From Phytophthora hibernalis (lineage: Eukaryota; Oomycota; Peronosporomycetes; Peronosporales; Peronosporaceae), in contig JAAKBF010000284.1 of NCBI GenBank assembly GCA_012656075.1, positions 62,001 to 126,000 on the forward strand: a stretch of DNA of 64,000 nt, read 5' to 3'. Positions 1 through 10,456 of the stretch are shown here, piece after piece. Every line of letters starts with the position of its first letter. The stretch's first letter is position 1. Position numbers and translations under genes: made by a program. Under the pieces are notes generated by a model. The model was not told where the DNA came from and did no database searches. It worked only from the letters and a program-made list of their open reading frames with translations.

Positions 1-28
1 GGCTGTCATATCTGCAGATATGACAGCC
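1..28. repeat. Perfect 28-bp palindrome at window edge
   Basis: Bases 1-28 equal their own reverse complement, centred on CTGCAG with arms beginning GGCTGTCATAT. A related, imperfect copy lies at 453-479. Arms at about 61-73 and 491-505 (both containing the sequence TGCCACAA or its complement) are also inverted relative to each other. Together these suggest a fold-back or MITE-like element, cut by the window start. Confidence 0.6.
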
Positions 29-452
29 ATAAAAATATATGGCGCGACATATCGGCCGAGGCGTCTGCCACAAATGTCGTAAATGGACGCACTGTGTCCG
101 GCGACAAGATCCCAGAGCCCAGCGAGGACATCCGCGGCCCAACGTTGAAGCAGTAGTTGTGAGCGTTGGAGCATAATTAATAATACATCAATCCATTTGA
201 ATCTCCTCCACTCACCGTCTTCGCGTTTTCGCGGTAGATTGAAGAGTGAGCGGCTTGTCGGGGCGTCGGAAGATATATGTCGCCGTTTAAGTCGCCAGAG
301 TGACGGTCGATTCGATCAGAGTGAGGATCAGCATAAAGTATACAATTTCCAACACTAACCTTTAAGATGGGTTCACCGCATAAATCCAGGGGTAGGTGAG
401 TCTCGTGAGACCAGATTCTAGGTCCGCGAGGCGATATGCCGCGATATGCCTC

Positions 453-479
453 GGCATATCTGCAGCAGATATGACAGCC
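453..479. repeat. Imperfect palindrome related to bases 1-28
   Basis: The block reads GGCATATCTGCAG followed by CAGATATGACAGCC. It shares the ATATCTGCAG core and the ATATGACAGCC arm with the palindrome at the window start, but has lost part of the left arm and gained CAG in the centre. Confidence 0.5.
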
Positions 480-505
480 GCCTACGCTATTTGTGGCAGG
501 CGTCC

Positions 506-991
506 AATCGCGCGATAAAGGAGTATTAATACCGCCTTCAACAAAAGAAACCATACCGGTACGCAAATCGGTCTTTCGTAAATCCACAAGAAAATTAGCA
601 GTTAAAACAAGTAAACTTTTTTAGCATGTTGCGCATAACCTTTCCTATCAGTTAGTGACACTGTGATTCGATATGGTAGCATATCATTGCCATTCTGACC
701 GAAGGTTAAAAGCTTTATCTTTGTATGGTTGATTTCCACAAGTAGAAAGAGAGGTTTTAAGCAAATTTGCATTTATGACCAATAGAAATAGATCTTAACT
801 TTAATTTTGTCCAATAGATAGGATTCTAAAATTGTACACCAACAATCTGACCATTCCACAAATATCCGGTTGGAATCGTTACGTGATATCGAGTATGTCT
901 TACAAAATTCAAGCTGTTTACAAATTGAATATATATATTCGTAGGTTCCCAACTTGCTCGGGCCCACTCCGGATTCAAGACGTTTGTAGTC
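506..991. other. AT-rich stretch without a recognisable gene
   Basis: No open frame here looks coding. The stretch directly precedes the Crypton-derived frame and probably contains its upstream region. I see no clear promoter element. Confidence 0.4.
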
Positions 992-1993
992 ATGTCGGTG
1001 GCTTCACTAGTAACGTCCAACAGCCAGCGAAGCAGGGCTACGGCCATCAAGTCCTTCGAGGATTTCCTCGGGAAGAAGGAGGTGACGCTCGCGGAAGTTC
1101 ACGACCGCATCACTAAGGACAACACAGGTAAAAGCATGTTTGTTATTCTTGACAAGTATGGGTGGTTTTTAGTGAAAAAGGTAGGAAAGCAAGGCGTAGT
1201 ACTGTCAAAGAACACAGTTCTATCTTACTTCGGTAATGTTAAGCACCGTCCGAGCAGTCCTTACGTCGTACGCGTCCACGAAGCACTGGACATGCTTGCA
1301 ATTCGCGGCTCCGAGCTGATGGCGTGGTCTATCACTCTTCGCACTGCCTTCACTCCACCTGCAGAAGCAAAGGAAGACACAGCAGTTACTGCTTCGGGCA
1401 GTGTGGTCGCTCTCCTGGAGAAGCAGTCGAAGCAGCTTGAAGAGCTGTTGCTCCGCCAGACACGCGTAGAAGAAAGACTTGCAGCATTGGAGTTGAAGGC
1501 GGGGTCTATTGACAAACATACGCAGCAACCTACACCACTACCTCTCGAGGAACCCGCGCAATCCCAGCCAAAGCGCGCACGAAAACGTGCCTCCAAAGCG
1601 CTGGCCACAGTGTGGTTCGAGTGGTTCACTGCTGTGCCACGCATGTACGAATCAAACAGTGTTAGTAAGGCAACCCTGCACGAGTCGAGGCATGCAGTAG
1701 CATACATGATGATGTGCTTACCTTCAGGCTTCAAGCTGGATCCATCGTCACCTGCGTTCAAGGCAAAAGTCCACAAACTTGGCGTCGAAGCCGAAGAGCA
1801 GACACTGCGGTCATTGGCAGCTCAGGGATCTCGAGCCATTGCTGTTGGTTCCGTCATCAAAGCCATGCGCGTGCTGCACAAGAGTGACGATCTGGATGTC
1901 CTTCTCGGTCAGTATCGATCGCATTTCCTTGAAGGCGACATTACCGATCCGACGCCACAGGCTGCGCTACCCACATTTCTTCGCTTCACCTGA
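992..1993 (+). CDS. Crypton-derived protein lacking the recombinase core
   Basis: An uninterrupted 333-aa frame from ATG to TGA. Residues 14-84 (RSRATAIKSFEDFLG to YFGNVK) match the N-terminal SAM-like DNA-binding part of the Crypton tyrosine recombinase remnant at 42.0-43.7 kb. Residues 137-170 are a coiled coil, 193-202 a basic patch, and 205-333 match the Crypton C-terminal domain, whose other copy is at 11402-11738. The central catalytic region (Arg, HxxR, Tyr), visible in the 42-kb copy, is absent: residue 85 runs straight into sequence that normally follows the catalytic Tyr. The frame has stayed open despite that deletion, so it may be a domesticated DNA-binding protein, a regulator of Cryptons, or a recent internal-deletion derivative. 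The family assignment rests on motif recognition and comparison within this window. Confidence 0.7.
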   Translation: MSVASLVTSNSQRSRATAIKSFEDFLGKKEVTLAEVHDRITKDNTGKSMFVILDKYGWFLVKKVGKQGVVLSKNTVLSYFGNVKHRPSSPYVVRVHEALDMLAIRGSELMAWSITLRTAFTPPAEAKEDTAVTASGSVVALLEKQSKQLEELLLRQTRVEERLAALELKAGSIDKHTQQPTPLPLEEPAQSQPKRARKRASKALATVWFEWFTAVPRMYESNSVSKATLHESRHAVAYMMMCLPSGFKLDPSSPAFKAKVHKLGVEAEEQTLRSLAAQGSRAIAVGSVIKAMRVLHKSDDLDVLLGQYRSHFLEGDITDPTPQAALPTFLRFT

Positions 1994-2198
1994 GAGATAC
2001 CTGAGAGATGTCATTCATAAACGCACGATACATAGTAATACACAATGCATACAAGTTAAATACCAGCAAAGTCAGTATTACATGACAAACAATACGGGCA
2101 GACAGAGGTTAAAGCAGAGCATGTACATGTGATGCGTGTAGATAGACACCCTATATAACAAAGGGACATAACAACCGCATACACATACATAGTCACGA

Positions 2199-2270
2199 GG
2201 CCCACGACGGAAATTGAACCCATTCCCCCAGACCCGAAGGCCTGGTGCTCAACCAACGAGCTCCGTGGCC
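2199..2270 (-). tRNA. tRNA-like sequence, probably a pseudogene
   Basis: On the minus strand a 72-nt cloverleaf-like segment starts GGCCACG and ends CGTGGGCC. It has a good D arm and A box (GCTCGTTGGTTGAGC) and a T arm and B box around GGTTCAATT. The anticodon loop would be 8 nt and the acceptor 3' strand carries one extra G, so the isotype (Arg- or Pro-like, TTCGGG loop) is uncertain. It is probably a decayed tRNA or the head of a tRNA-derived SINE. Confidence 0.45.
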
Positions 2271-4142
2271 AGAGATCACACATCCATCGACGAACAAGCA
2301 GCAGGTGCGCGGCAGCAGGGTCCGCGGTGGCGTTGGGTCAACAGACCCGCAAGTCCGGCAGGTCGTTCGAGCGACAGGAGTCAGCACACTCCTTGATGGC
2401 TGCGCGGCAGCATAAGAGCACGAACCGCGGAGCAGCATCACAGCACGGCCTGCGGCGGCGTCGCGGAAGCAGGTCGACCACGTCTGGCGTCGGGTCTGGC
2501 GGGGAGTCATGGCGGCGGGGCAGCGCGGCCTACACTGGCGCTGGCTGGGCCCCGACTCGCGGCGGTCTATCGGGGAGGCGGACTGTTGGGATGTGTGGAT
2601 GGTGCAAATGGACAGACTGAAAGATAGGTTAAATAAAAACCTCATACCGTTTTTACCGGTACAGGTTGGAAGGAGTCCGACCCAGTCAGAATCTTCCTGG
2701 TATGGACGGTGGTCAAATGGCAACCATCGATCGGGATAATCAATAAAATCTTCAGTTTCTTGGAGCCAAACGCATCGCTATCGATCGTGCTTCGCCGTGC
2801 ATTCCAGACACAGATTTTGTCGTTGTCGGATTCGACGGGAATAAAATATTTTTCTAGCAGCGGGCATCAAGTTATGTATCGAACGAGAATGATAAATCCA
2901 ACCCAAATGACTGTGTGAAACGAACGCCAATGGTGGTGCCCCACCCACCTGATGGCAGCTCTACCGGTACACCCTTGTACCAATTTGTACCTATACCCAA
3001 GCAAACGAGTTTACCACATGGATTGGCTGCACGACGGTGGTCAAACTCTGGATTCCTCGGTGTGTGTCGAATTGGTCGCGTGTGTACTTTAAAATGCACC
3101 AAAACGAGCGTGCATGAAGCGTATTCCGCAGTTGATTGCCGAATTAACACTGTTATATTTCCTGTTGCATTCCTTTCCTACGCTAGATCTGCCGCGATTC
3201 ATCGGCGAAAGAGACCAATTGCGGTACTGTTTGCTTCTCTCTCGCTCTAGTTTCGGTGTGCTTATGAATCCATGGGAATGTCTGTAGACTGAACAAGACC
3301 AACGACACGCCGACAAATACAAGACTATGCTGAGCAAATTTTCCCCTGCCTTGCTTGGACGGTATTAAATCTCTACAACTTCCGCGTCTGGGAAATGAAG
3401 CTCACTTTGTGTATGTTATATTCATGTCAACATGAGAATATGCTCGACTTCAGCTTCCGATTCGATACCGTCAGGCGCGAATCCTTTCCTTTCGAGCCTA
3501 GGCCACTTTTGTTGCTCTTCTCACAATTCGGTTGGGCAAGGACTTCTCGCTCAAAGTAAGATGCGTTGATACGCACACATTGAAAACATTGGACCTGGTG
3601 CTGAAAAGCGAAAAGATACTCGCCTCGACTGGGAATAGCGTTAGGAGCTGGCTCAAGGGTCTAGTTGTATGTATGTCGACGATACTGCATTCGGTTTGAG
3701 ATCACTAAGTTCTTGTACTCTGCATTGTTTGTTACGAATCACAAACAAACTTTTACCGGTCAGTGTGCTGCAAATTGTTTCTGGAGTACTTTACGCGTGG
3801 ATTTGAGCTACTGTATCCGGGTGTTAAACCTAGAGGGCGACCACAGCAGCATCGAATGCAGCTAGCTATGCTACGCACACAAGAGGAAAAGCTCAAGGAA
3901 GAACGACAGGTATTATCCGCTCTCATGTCAGCGTCTGCACGCCAAGCTGCAGGACGTACTATCAGAAAGCGAGAACAATACGCCTTTCGGTGAAGCTAGC
4001 TCTACAGGTATTACGACAAGTCATTTGTTTTACGATTAATAAGTCATTTGTGTTCATGGTCTTTCAACCTTGGCCGTTTCAAGGCGAATGAACTATTTAG
4101 CTTTAATTTAACCACCCTCGCCAGTCTGCGTCAATTGCAAAT
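2271..4142. other. No confident gene
   Basis: About 1.9 kb in which the open frames on both strands look like chance. From about 3850 to 4017 a short stretch reads as a lysine/glutamate-rich helix (LRTQEEKLKEERQ) followed, in another frame, by LHAKLQDVLSESENN. This may be an upstream exon of the coiled-coil/armadillo gene, but I could not join it in frame. Confidence 0.35.
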
Positions 4143-6393
4143 ATGCCAACGAGAGCTCCAATCGAGCCACAAGATGCGGTACAGAGGGTGCATTTCATTT
4201 TCGTGGATGCTAGTTCCTTACACTGTTATTGCTTTGCGTTTTCGTGTACATGTAGGAGTATCCACACGTGCCAACGCCAAAGGAGTTGGAGCTTTCTCGG
4301 CAACTTGTGGAGCTCCAACAAGAGAAAGACTTCCGCGAAAATCGATCCTTGGTTCAGATTCGGGATCTAGAGTCACAAGTTCACAAGTGCGTGTACTATT
4401 TTTCCCTACTCATTGCCTAGTTAACCAATATGCTTGCTTCTACTGGACAACAGGTTGCAGGTTCGAGTCCACGATCTTTCTCAGATGCTGCAAAGCACCA
4501 AACGTGACCAAATTCTGGCCCAGCAAGCAGCCGTGGAGGAGGAGCGAAAACGCTGGAGGGTAACAGTCCAAGCTCTTCACGCGGAACTTGACCAAGAGAG
4601 AAACGATAAGGAAGCGCAGAAAAATTGGCAGAGCAGATTTATACTGTCAGCCGGAGTCCCTGAAGACAGCTTCCTCTCCTCTTCGTCCCCTTCAAAACCG
4701 CCAGTGATCGACCTGAAGGAGAACGTGTTTTCACGTTTTGCACAAAGTCTTGCACTTCTTCCTGCGTCGAAAGCACCGCAAGTGGCTGAAGCTGGAGCAC
4801 TTCCTTCCTTGTGCACTTACTGCAGCAGAAGATGGGAGACGTCATTTCAGGCTCTGTGTTGATAGCCCTCGTGCATCTCGCAATCTACAAGACAAAACTG
4901 GGACGCCATAAATCGGTTCCCATACTAAACAGCACGACGGATATTCGTGAGCAAATTATCAAAGCTGGCGTAAGCGCACCACTTGTTGATATCCTTGAAA
5001 ACTCTCAGAACGCTAGAGTCCTCGTCGAAGCATCCCGTTTGTGTGCATCTTTAGCCAGCTACGTTCCCAACAAGCGTGTACTGGCCTCGAAAACGTCGTC
5101 CGCTTTCTAATCCAGCACCTCCTACCTCGAATCCCCGAGAAACCGAGACAATCGCGACGATGATGTCGAGGAAGATATCTCCACAATGCTTGAGAAGCTT
5201 CCACTCCCATGGGATTCTGTTGTCCAGCAAAATATGCTGAGCGCACTCGTAAACCTGTCCCATGGTGCGAATCTTCGCTGGCATTGATTGCTACTTCGAA
5301 GTGCTACGGTAGTGCTCACTCTTGTTTGTTGCCCCAGATTCTGAAATTCTGCGTTCTCAAATCACAGCTACTCCGTTCTTCCAGCCGATTGTTGTCCGTT
5401 ACGTTCAAGAAAGCACAGATGCCGGTGTACAAGCTGAGGCGGCCAAGCTTCTTGGTAATATGGCGTTCAATCACGTGGTCAATCAGAGCGCACTGATGGC
5501 AGCCGAAGCACCCATGGCACTGACTGCGTGCCTCACAGCTGCCAACCTCCAACGAAACCCCCAGCTTGTTCGAGCTGGTGCTGTTGGACTTGCCAATCTT
5601 GCTTATACCTCCGTAAACCAGCTCACCATCGGCTACAGCAACGCATCCACGCTACTTGCAGTTGTTGGTGGATGCCATTGGTCAACCACCAGTAATTGAG
5701 GCGGCGTCCACAGCACTTGCTTGCCTCTGTCATCAGAACCCACCTAATAAAGCTCGAGTGGTCGCACAAAATGGTCTTCAGGTGCTGCTGTATGCCCTCG
5801 GCGCTATAGCGGACACTGAGAAGGACGAGGATGAATGTGGTCTGGGCGATGCATTAATTGCACTTTGTGAGTGCTTCGCCGTCATTGCCCACTCTAGGCC
5901 AAATCGCCAGCAGGTGATGGAACTTGACGGGCACTTCTTGCTTTGTCGCCTTTGCCAACGGTGCTCTGCAATAAACTCCCCGAAATTGTTGGAATCTTCA
6001 GCGCGTGCAATTTGTGCACTCGTCCCGCCCCCACGAGAGCGCAGTGCACTACTTGCAGACAACCGCGAGAGCAAGATGGAGACCAAATCAATCGCACTCA
6101 AAACTCTTGAGCGTGCTCGCCACTTGCTCTGGCAGGAGTCTCAGCGTCATTTCCACTACGGCGAGGACGATGATGCCGCCATGAAAGGCCAACGACGATG
6201 GCTCACCCAAACCATCGACACGCTCACCAATTACCAGGAATCAACGGGATTTCCATCATCAATCGAAACATTAGAAAAATCTGAGGCTGAAGTCGATCCC
6301 AGTCTCGAGTTCCGTGAACGCAGCAGCTTCTCTCTCGAGTCCCTCACTACCATTCCACCCGACGAGTTGTGTCCCCACTTCTACAACGATTAG
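4143..6393 (+). CDS. Coiled-coil and armadillo-repeat protein gene, with introns and frame breaks
   Basis: A likely first exon starts at ATG 4143 (MPTRAPIEPQDA). An intron at 4179-4255 (GTACAG to TGTAG) and another at 4387-4453 (GTGCGT to AACAG) keep one frame through a coiled coil (ELELSRQLVELQQEKDF, then QILAQQAAVEEERKRW). From about 4830 to 6110 the protein is alpha-helical with armadillo-type repeats, for example SAPLVDILENSQNARVL, AAKLLGNMAFNHVVNQSAL and LVRAGAVGLANLAY. The C-terminal 130 residues are acidic and polar. Armadillo proteins are usually scaffolds; no specific partner can be named. At least three single-base frame breaks occur (near 4813, 5085-5135 and 5650) in otherwise well-conserved sequence, so this is either a recent pseudogene or a gene with assembly indels. 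It converges with the minus-strand gene ending at 6519. Confidence 0.65.
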
Positions 6394-6518
6394 AACTTGC
6401 ATCTACAACAACAACCAGGAAAACAAAACAAAACAACAAAACAGATAAAACAAACCCAGCTAGATGATCTTGTATTGCCACGGAAATCACCCCTGGTCCA
6501 CCCTCAGGCGTCGCCCGT

Positions 6519-6965
6519 TCACCGAACCTCGTCCTTGTCCTCTTCCATAGCAGCCAGCAGCTGCTGTAGCTCCTTCCACAAGACGTCGCGGGCTGGTCCC
6601 TCCACGGCTCCGTCCAGCTTGGCGCTGCGCTCCTCGTCGTCCTTGGCGAACCACACGTTGGTGATGTGCGTGTCTCCCTCGGGCACGGGCAGCGCGTGCT
6701 TGTCCTCGAGCCAGACGGGCGGCCCCTTGGCCATGAGTCGCCGCAGTTCCGCCTTGCAGTCCGCCTCCTGCACCTTCTTCATGTACGTGTGGAACTGCGA
6801 GCCCAGCAGCTGCTCCACCACGTCGGCGCAGAAGAGCGCGGCGTGCCAGGAGCCGCTGGGCGCCGTCTGGAACTCGCAGAAGTTGCCGTCCTCCATCGTG
6901 ATGTCGTCCATCGTCGCCATGCACTCGAGCCCCGCGGGAGGCTTGCCGTGCGTCGCCATCTTCAC
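6519..6965 (-). CDS. Small acidic protein of unknown function
   Basis: A clean 148-aa frame starting MATHGKPPAG and ending EEDKDEVR. It has no signal peptide, membrane segment or catalytic motif that I recognise. A central part (FQTAPSGSWHAALFCADVVEQLL) has the regular look of a folded domain, and the C-terminus is a charged helix. Its start is 134 bp from the RRP4 stop, on the same strand, and its end faces the armadillo gene 126 bp away, with an A-rich tract between them. The tight spacing and undamaged frame argue for a real, expressed host gene. I do not recognise the family. Confidence 0.75.
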   Translation of the reverse strand: MKMATHGKPPAGLECMATMDDITMEDGNFCEFQTAPSGSWHAALFCADVVEQLLGSQFHTYMKKVQEADCKAELRRLMAKGPPVWLEDKHALPVPEGDTHITNVWFAKDDEERSAKLDGAVEGPARDVLWKELQQLLAAMEEDKDEVR

Positions 6966-7098
6966 TTTATCTCGCTTTTGGTAGAATTTCTAAGTGACCT
7001 TGAAAAATAACGTTAGAGACTGGGGAAATTAACTTGGACAAAATCTCCACGGATAGTAGTATCGCGCCTCAACCTATTCAGCGTGCCATATTATCTAT

Positions 7099-7971
7099 TT
7101 ACCGTCCCTGTGATTCTAGCAGCTCGTACGTGTCCATGATACTCTCGGGCGTGATGAGGCAGAACTGCTCGTTCAGTCGCAGCAGCGCCTGCGAGACGCG
7201 TGCAATTCTCCGACGGTCCTCCACGCTCATGGGCGTGGACGCGTGCAGCTGCCTCTTGGCTGTGAGCACCTCCACCCGCGTCTCCATGCTGCTGTTGGCG
7301 TCTTCGTCGTCGCCTCCCAGCGCGGCCATGCTCCTCGAGACCCAAATGTAGCCGTTCGTGCCCAGGATCACGTCCACGCCGATGCCCGGCAGTGTCACCA
7401 TGTGCTGCTTCATCCGCTTCACGAGCGGCGCGGCCACAGCCACGAACTGGCCGTTCTCGAGCTTCCCGTAGCGCAGACTGCGCGTGTGAAGACTGAGCGA
7501 CCCGTCATAGCGGACCTCCTGAATCTCGGCCGAGATCAGGTCGTTCTCCACGAAGAAGGCGCGCATCTGCAGCTGGTCGGCGTACGTGCGTCGACGTTGG
7601 GCGCCTCCCGGCAGCGTCACGGAGCTGAGCATGAGGCCGGCGTCCTGCTGGCCGTTCACGTCCACCTTCCAGCGCTTGCTGGCCACGTCGGTGACGCGAC
7701 CCACCACGATGTCGCCCACCTCGCCGATGTAGCGGGACACGAGCGGCCGCACCGTGATGAGCTGGTTCACCTTCTCCACGACGCCGGCCACGCTGGCCAC
7801 CAGCTCGTTGCAGCCGCTTAGGTACGTGCCGTGGCCCCGCAGGAACGCGCCTGTCTCCGTGCTGATCACCTGGCCAGGCGTCACTACCACGATCTGCGAC
7901 TCGTCCGCCAGATCGACTGGCTCGGCCTCCGTGAAGCCCGACAGACGACGCACGCGGACCTCCATTACCAT
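7099..7971 (-). CDS. RRP4: Exosome complex component RRP4 (EXOSC2 homologue)
   Basis: Encodes a cap subunit of the RNA exosome, which binds RNA and feeds it to the 3'-to-5' degradation channel in nucleus and cytoplasm. Taking the ATG at 7971, the protein is 290 aa, close to the usual length of about 293. Residues 29-50 (VVTPGQVIS, FLRGHGTY) are the RRP4 N-terminal signature. Residues about 82-165 form the S1 domain (GEVGDIVVGRVTDV, RWKVDVN, LPGGAQRRR, DLISAEIQEV, SLHTRS). Residues about 175-235 form the KH-like domain with its GTNG loop (VILGTNGYIWV). An in-frame ATG at 8040 would add 23 residues without conserved character, so the inner start is preferred; a second one sits at 7965. The frame is intact and has no intron. 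Confidence 0.93.
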   Translation of the reverse strand: MVMEVRVRRLSGFTEAEPVDLADESQIVVVTPGQVISTETGAFLRGHGTYLSGCNELVASVAGVVEKVNQLITVRPLVSRYIGEVGDIVVGRVTDVASKRWKVDVNGQQDAGLMLSSVTLPGGAQRRRTYADQLQMRAFFVENDLISAEIQEVRYDGSLSLHTRSLRYGKLENGQFVAVAAPLVKRMKQHMVTLPGIGVDVILGTNGYIWVSRSMAALGGDDEDANSSMETRVEVLTAKRQLHASTPMSVEDRRRIARVSQALLRLNEQFCLITPESIMDTYELLESQGR

Positions 7972-9177
7972 GACACGCGATGCTATTTGATCCAGCCAAT
8001 GCAGATTATATGTGTCGTACGCACAATGGATGTGGTGCACATCGATTCAGATTTATGTCTGTTCTAATCACTTTATGCCCCGTTTTGGACTTAAATTCCG
8101 TACTTAATCCGACAACAACAGTAAACCGTAACCTTTGTGTAACCCTTTAGCTCCATAGTCCCCCCGTGCTCCAAGGCGCTACATGTATTTCGCGACAAGT
8201 TGATTTTTGTATCCGTCTCACTCCTGGGCATGACTGGGCATGGTTGGGTGCAGGTGCCTCGTCACATTTTTTTGAGTTGGGTACAGCAACACGTGCCTTA
8301 CAAGTAACCCTTTCGTGGTCAAACGCGGCAAAGTGCCGCGCTTTCCTTGTTTTCAGTTAAGTACGAGAGTGTACCCATGGAAAAATTCTTCGTTTTACGA
8401 TTTCGGCGGGACACTTGGAATACGGTAAACTCCTAACCAAAATGGAAGATTTGTCGTTGCCCTTTCGCAGCCCTAAAACGCAGCAAAATGCTTCGTTTTA
8501 CATGTTAATGACTTAAGTTTGTATACCACCAGCAAGTAAACATACGATTTCTTTCTTCAGATGCATCCGCACAACTCGCGTCTGTCTGTGCAGCACTTCC
8601 ATTTCCATTGCACCCTATGCCATACTACGACGTTTTTTCAAGTACGTTAGTACTCACTGAGCCACCCTCCAGTGGGTTTTATTATAAAGACAAGTATTTA
8701 CTAAGCCTACTAACAGCATTAGCAAAATCGTGTCTAGTGCCATAAACTCGATACATAAGGGTTAACCCTTTAGCTCCCAGGCTGGTAGAGGTCTCCAGGG
8801 ACATATAACATCGAAATGATGATTGTCATGGGGCAAAACTTACACCCCAGCAGCTTGAGTTGATGCTGACCTTGCTATAGTCACAGACCTCTTACAGAGC
8901 ATCGTTAGGGTATCTTACCATCTCAAGTTGCTAGCATTAGTACCAACTCCAGCTATACGGGACGCTAGAGCTGGCGTAACACCGTGAACTGACTGCGATT
9001 GACTTGAGTCGTCAGTGAACGACACGTAGCTCCGGGTACGTAGAACACGTCGTGCACGTTCACAGTTCTTTGCTCACCATCCACATTGGTCACTAGCTCC
9101 ACAGTACCAACTCCAGCTACACAGATTGCTTGAGCTCAAAAGCACTCTGCACACTCAAAATCACCATACGTTCGCAA
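7972..9177. other. Intergenic region with short direct repeats
   Basis: No convincing gene. AACCCTTTAGCTCC occurs at 8141-8154 and again at 8764-8777. AGTACCAACTCCAGCTA occurs at 8939-8955 and at 9103-9119. The left part should contain the RRP4 promoter. The paired words may be regulatory sites or remnants of a mobile element. Confidence 0.4.
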
Positions 9178-9362
9178 TGAGCGCAGAGGGCCTGACAGGC
9201 GACTGGGAGATTGAAGTCATAGACGACTACGAGAGCATTGAGTTGGACGACGGACTACCAGTGGTAGGTGGGGTCCACGGGTTTCCGAACGATGAAAACC
9301 AAGAAAAAGTGTACGCTTGTGGCTGTGGTACATGTAGTACACGTTGTACCTCTGGTGTATAG
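9178..9362 (+). CDS. Short acidic hypothetical protein
   Basis: ATG at 9178 opens a 61-codon frame starting MSAEGLTGDWEIEVIDDY. It is strongly acidic and ends in a cysteine cluster (ACGCGTCSTRC). The tyrosine-rich repeat frame begins within a few bases of its stop, so the two may be parts of one gene broken by a frameshift. I do not recognise the family and see no signal peptide. Confidence 0.35.
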
Positions 9363-9365
9363 GTC

Positions 9366-9639
9366 ATGTATCTGAACAACGTCGCGGTGATGAACCCGTA
9401 CGTCGTCATGGTCGTGAACCCATACGCCGTTACGATCATCGACATGTACACTGACGTGATGTACGTCTACGTGTCATGGGCCGTACATCGATGTGATGTA
9501 CACCTACGTAGGCGTGTACTTGTGCGACAACATGGTCACAGACCCGTACACCGACGTGGTCATGAACCCGTACGCCAACGTGGTCATAAACCAGTACGCC
9601 CACGTGGTCATGGACCTGTACGCGGTCATAGCCATCTAA
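9366..9639 (+). pseudogene. Tyrosine-rich 24-bp repeat frame, broken once
   Basis: Reads MYLNNVAVMNPYVVMVVNPY at the start. After one frame change near 9475 it continues with DPYTDVVM, NPYANVVI, NQYAHVVM and DLYAVIAI. The repeat unit is 8 residues (24 bp), consensus NPYANVVM, with at least four units at 9541-9639 and looser ones before. Regular V/Y alternation suggests beta structure or a repetitive surface or structural protein. The function is unknown. Confidence 0.4.
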
Positions 9640-9919
9640 ATGACCGAGTGTCGTGCAGGAATGCACGCACTCTGACCATGTCCTGGTCCGGGTGATGCGC
9701 GAAGCAGTCGCCGATGCAGTGTCGGAAGTGGTGGGTCCACCAGGTAACCCGCCACAATCGAGGCTTTCAGACCCACCGTTGTATCAGATAACGGTAGTGA
9801 AAAGTACGTAATATGGTCCACACACCGTTTTCCGCTGTGTGCTACGTGTTTTGGCTTCCGTCGAACGGTAGAGGGGACTCTGTTACCGTTTTCGTCAATC
9901 AAATATCACGCGGAGGCAA

Positions 9920-10456
9920 ATGGCATCGATGCGTGGCAAGTGCGCCTTCGTGAAGTGCTCTGTCGGCGACAACGAGTCGCTCACCGTGACTGAGTGTTCG
10001 TCCTGCAAGAAGCCAGTCCATCACATGTGTTCTAACTTCATCTACGAGGGCGAGTTGACGACGCGGGTGTGCTCCACAACATGCTCCAGTGCACTTGGCT
10101 TGGAGCAACTGCATGTTGGCCCTGTTTCGGTCACTCTAGCGCACGATGTGGTCTCTGACGGTGCACAAACAGTTGCAGGGCGTTCAGTGAAGGCCAAGTC
10201 GAGTGCAAACGGTAACCGAAACAGCAGATCCAAACACAAGCGTCGCGTCAAACCCAAACCCACGAACGTCGAAAATCCAACTCGTCAAAATGGTCAAGAC
10301 AGCAACACAAGCACAGTATCAACCGTCAGGGAGTCCCAGATGAGTCCTAAGCGCATCGCTGAGCAGCGCCGTGAGGTCGCACCTCAGAACACAAACCCTG
10401 AGAGCTGCGAGAGAGATGAGCTGGAGAGCTGCCTCCCCAACAGCAACTGTCGATAG
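9920..10456 (+). CDS. Cysteine/histidine-rich zinc-binding N-terminal fragment
   Basis: A 178-aa frame. The first 56 residues carry a zinc-ligand pattern: C8, C13, C26, C29, H34/H35, C37, C51 and C55 (ECSSCKKPVHHMCSN is the core). The rest is a basic, low-complexity tail (RSKHKRRVKPKP). As far as I recall, this kind of compact Cys/His module precedes transposase-like domains in several oomycete repeat families, but no catalytic domain follows. A second short frame at 10371-10751 overlaps it and ends near 10750. It is probably the 5' remnant of a transposon gene; an independent small zinc-binding protein is possible. Confidence 0.4.
   Translation: MASMRGKCAFVKCSVGDNESLTVTECSSCKKPVHHMCSNFIYEGELTTRVCSTTCSSALGLEQLHVGPVSVTLAHDVVSDGAQTVAGRSVKAKSSANGNRNSRSKHKRRVKPKPTNVENPTRQNGQDSNTSTVSTVRESQMSPKRIAEQRREVAPQNTNPESCERDELESCLPNSNCR

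Noticed and set aside
2193..2723. 176-aa minus-strand open frame
   Set aside because: It overlaps the tRNA-like sequence, is Arg/Ser/Pro-rich low complexity and has no recognisable domain.
4441..4470. B-box-like GGTTCGAGTCC as a tRNA
   Set aside because: No A box or cloverleaf upstream; it lies at an exon start of the coiled-coil/armadillo gene.
6487..7010. Additional frames over the 148-aa minus gene
   Set aside because: Same DNA read in other registers, with Arg/Ala/Gly-rich shadow composition.
7243..7990. Open frames opposite RRP4
   Set aside because: They are antisense shadows of a clearly conserved gene; His/Arg-rich composition is typical of the complementary frame.
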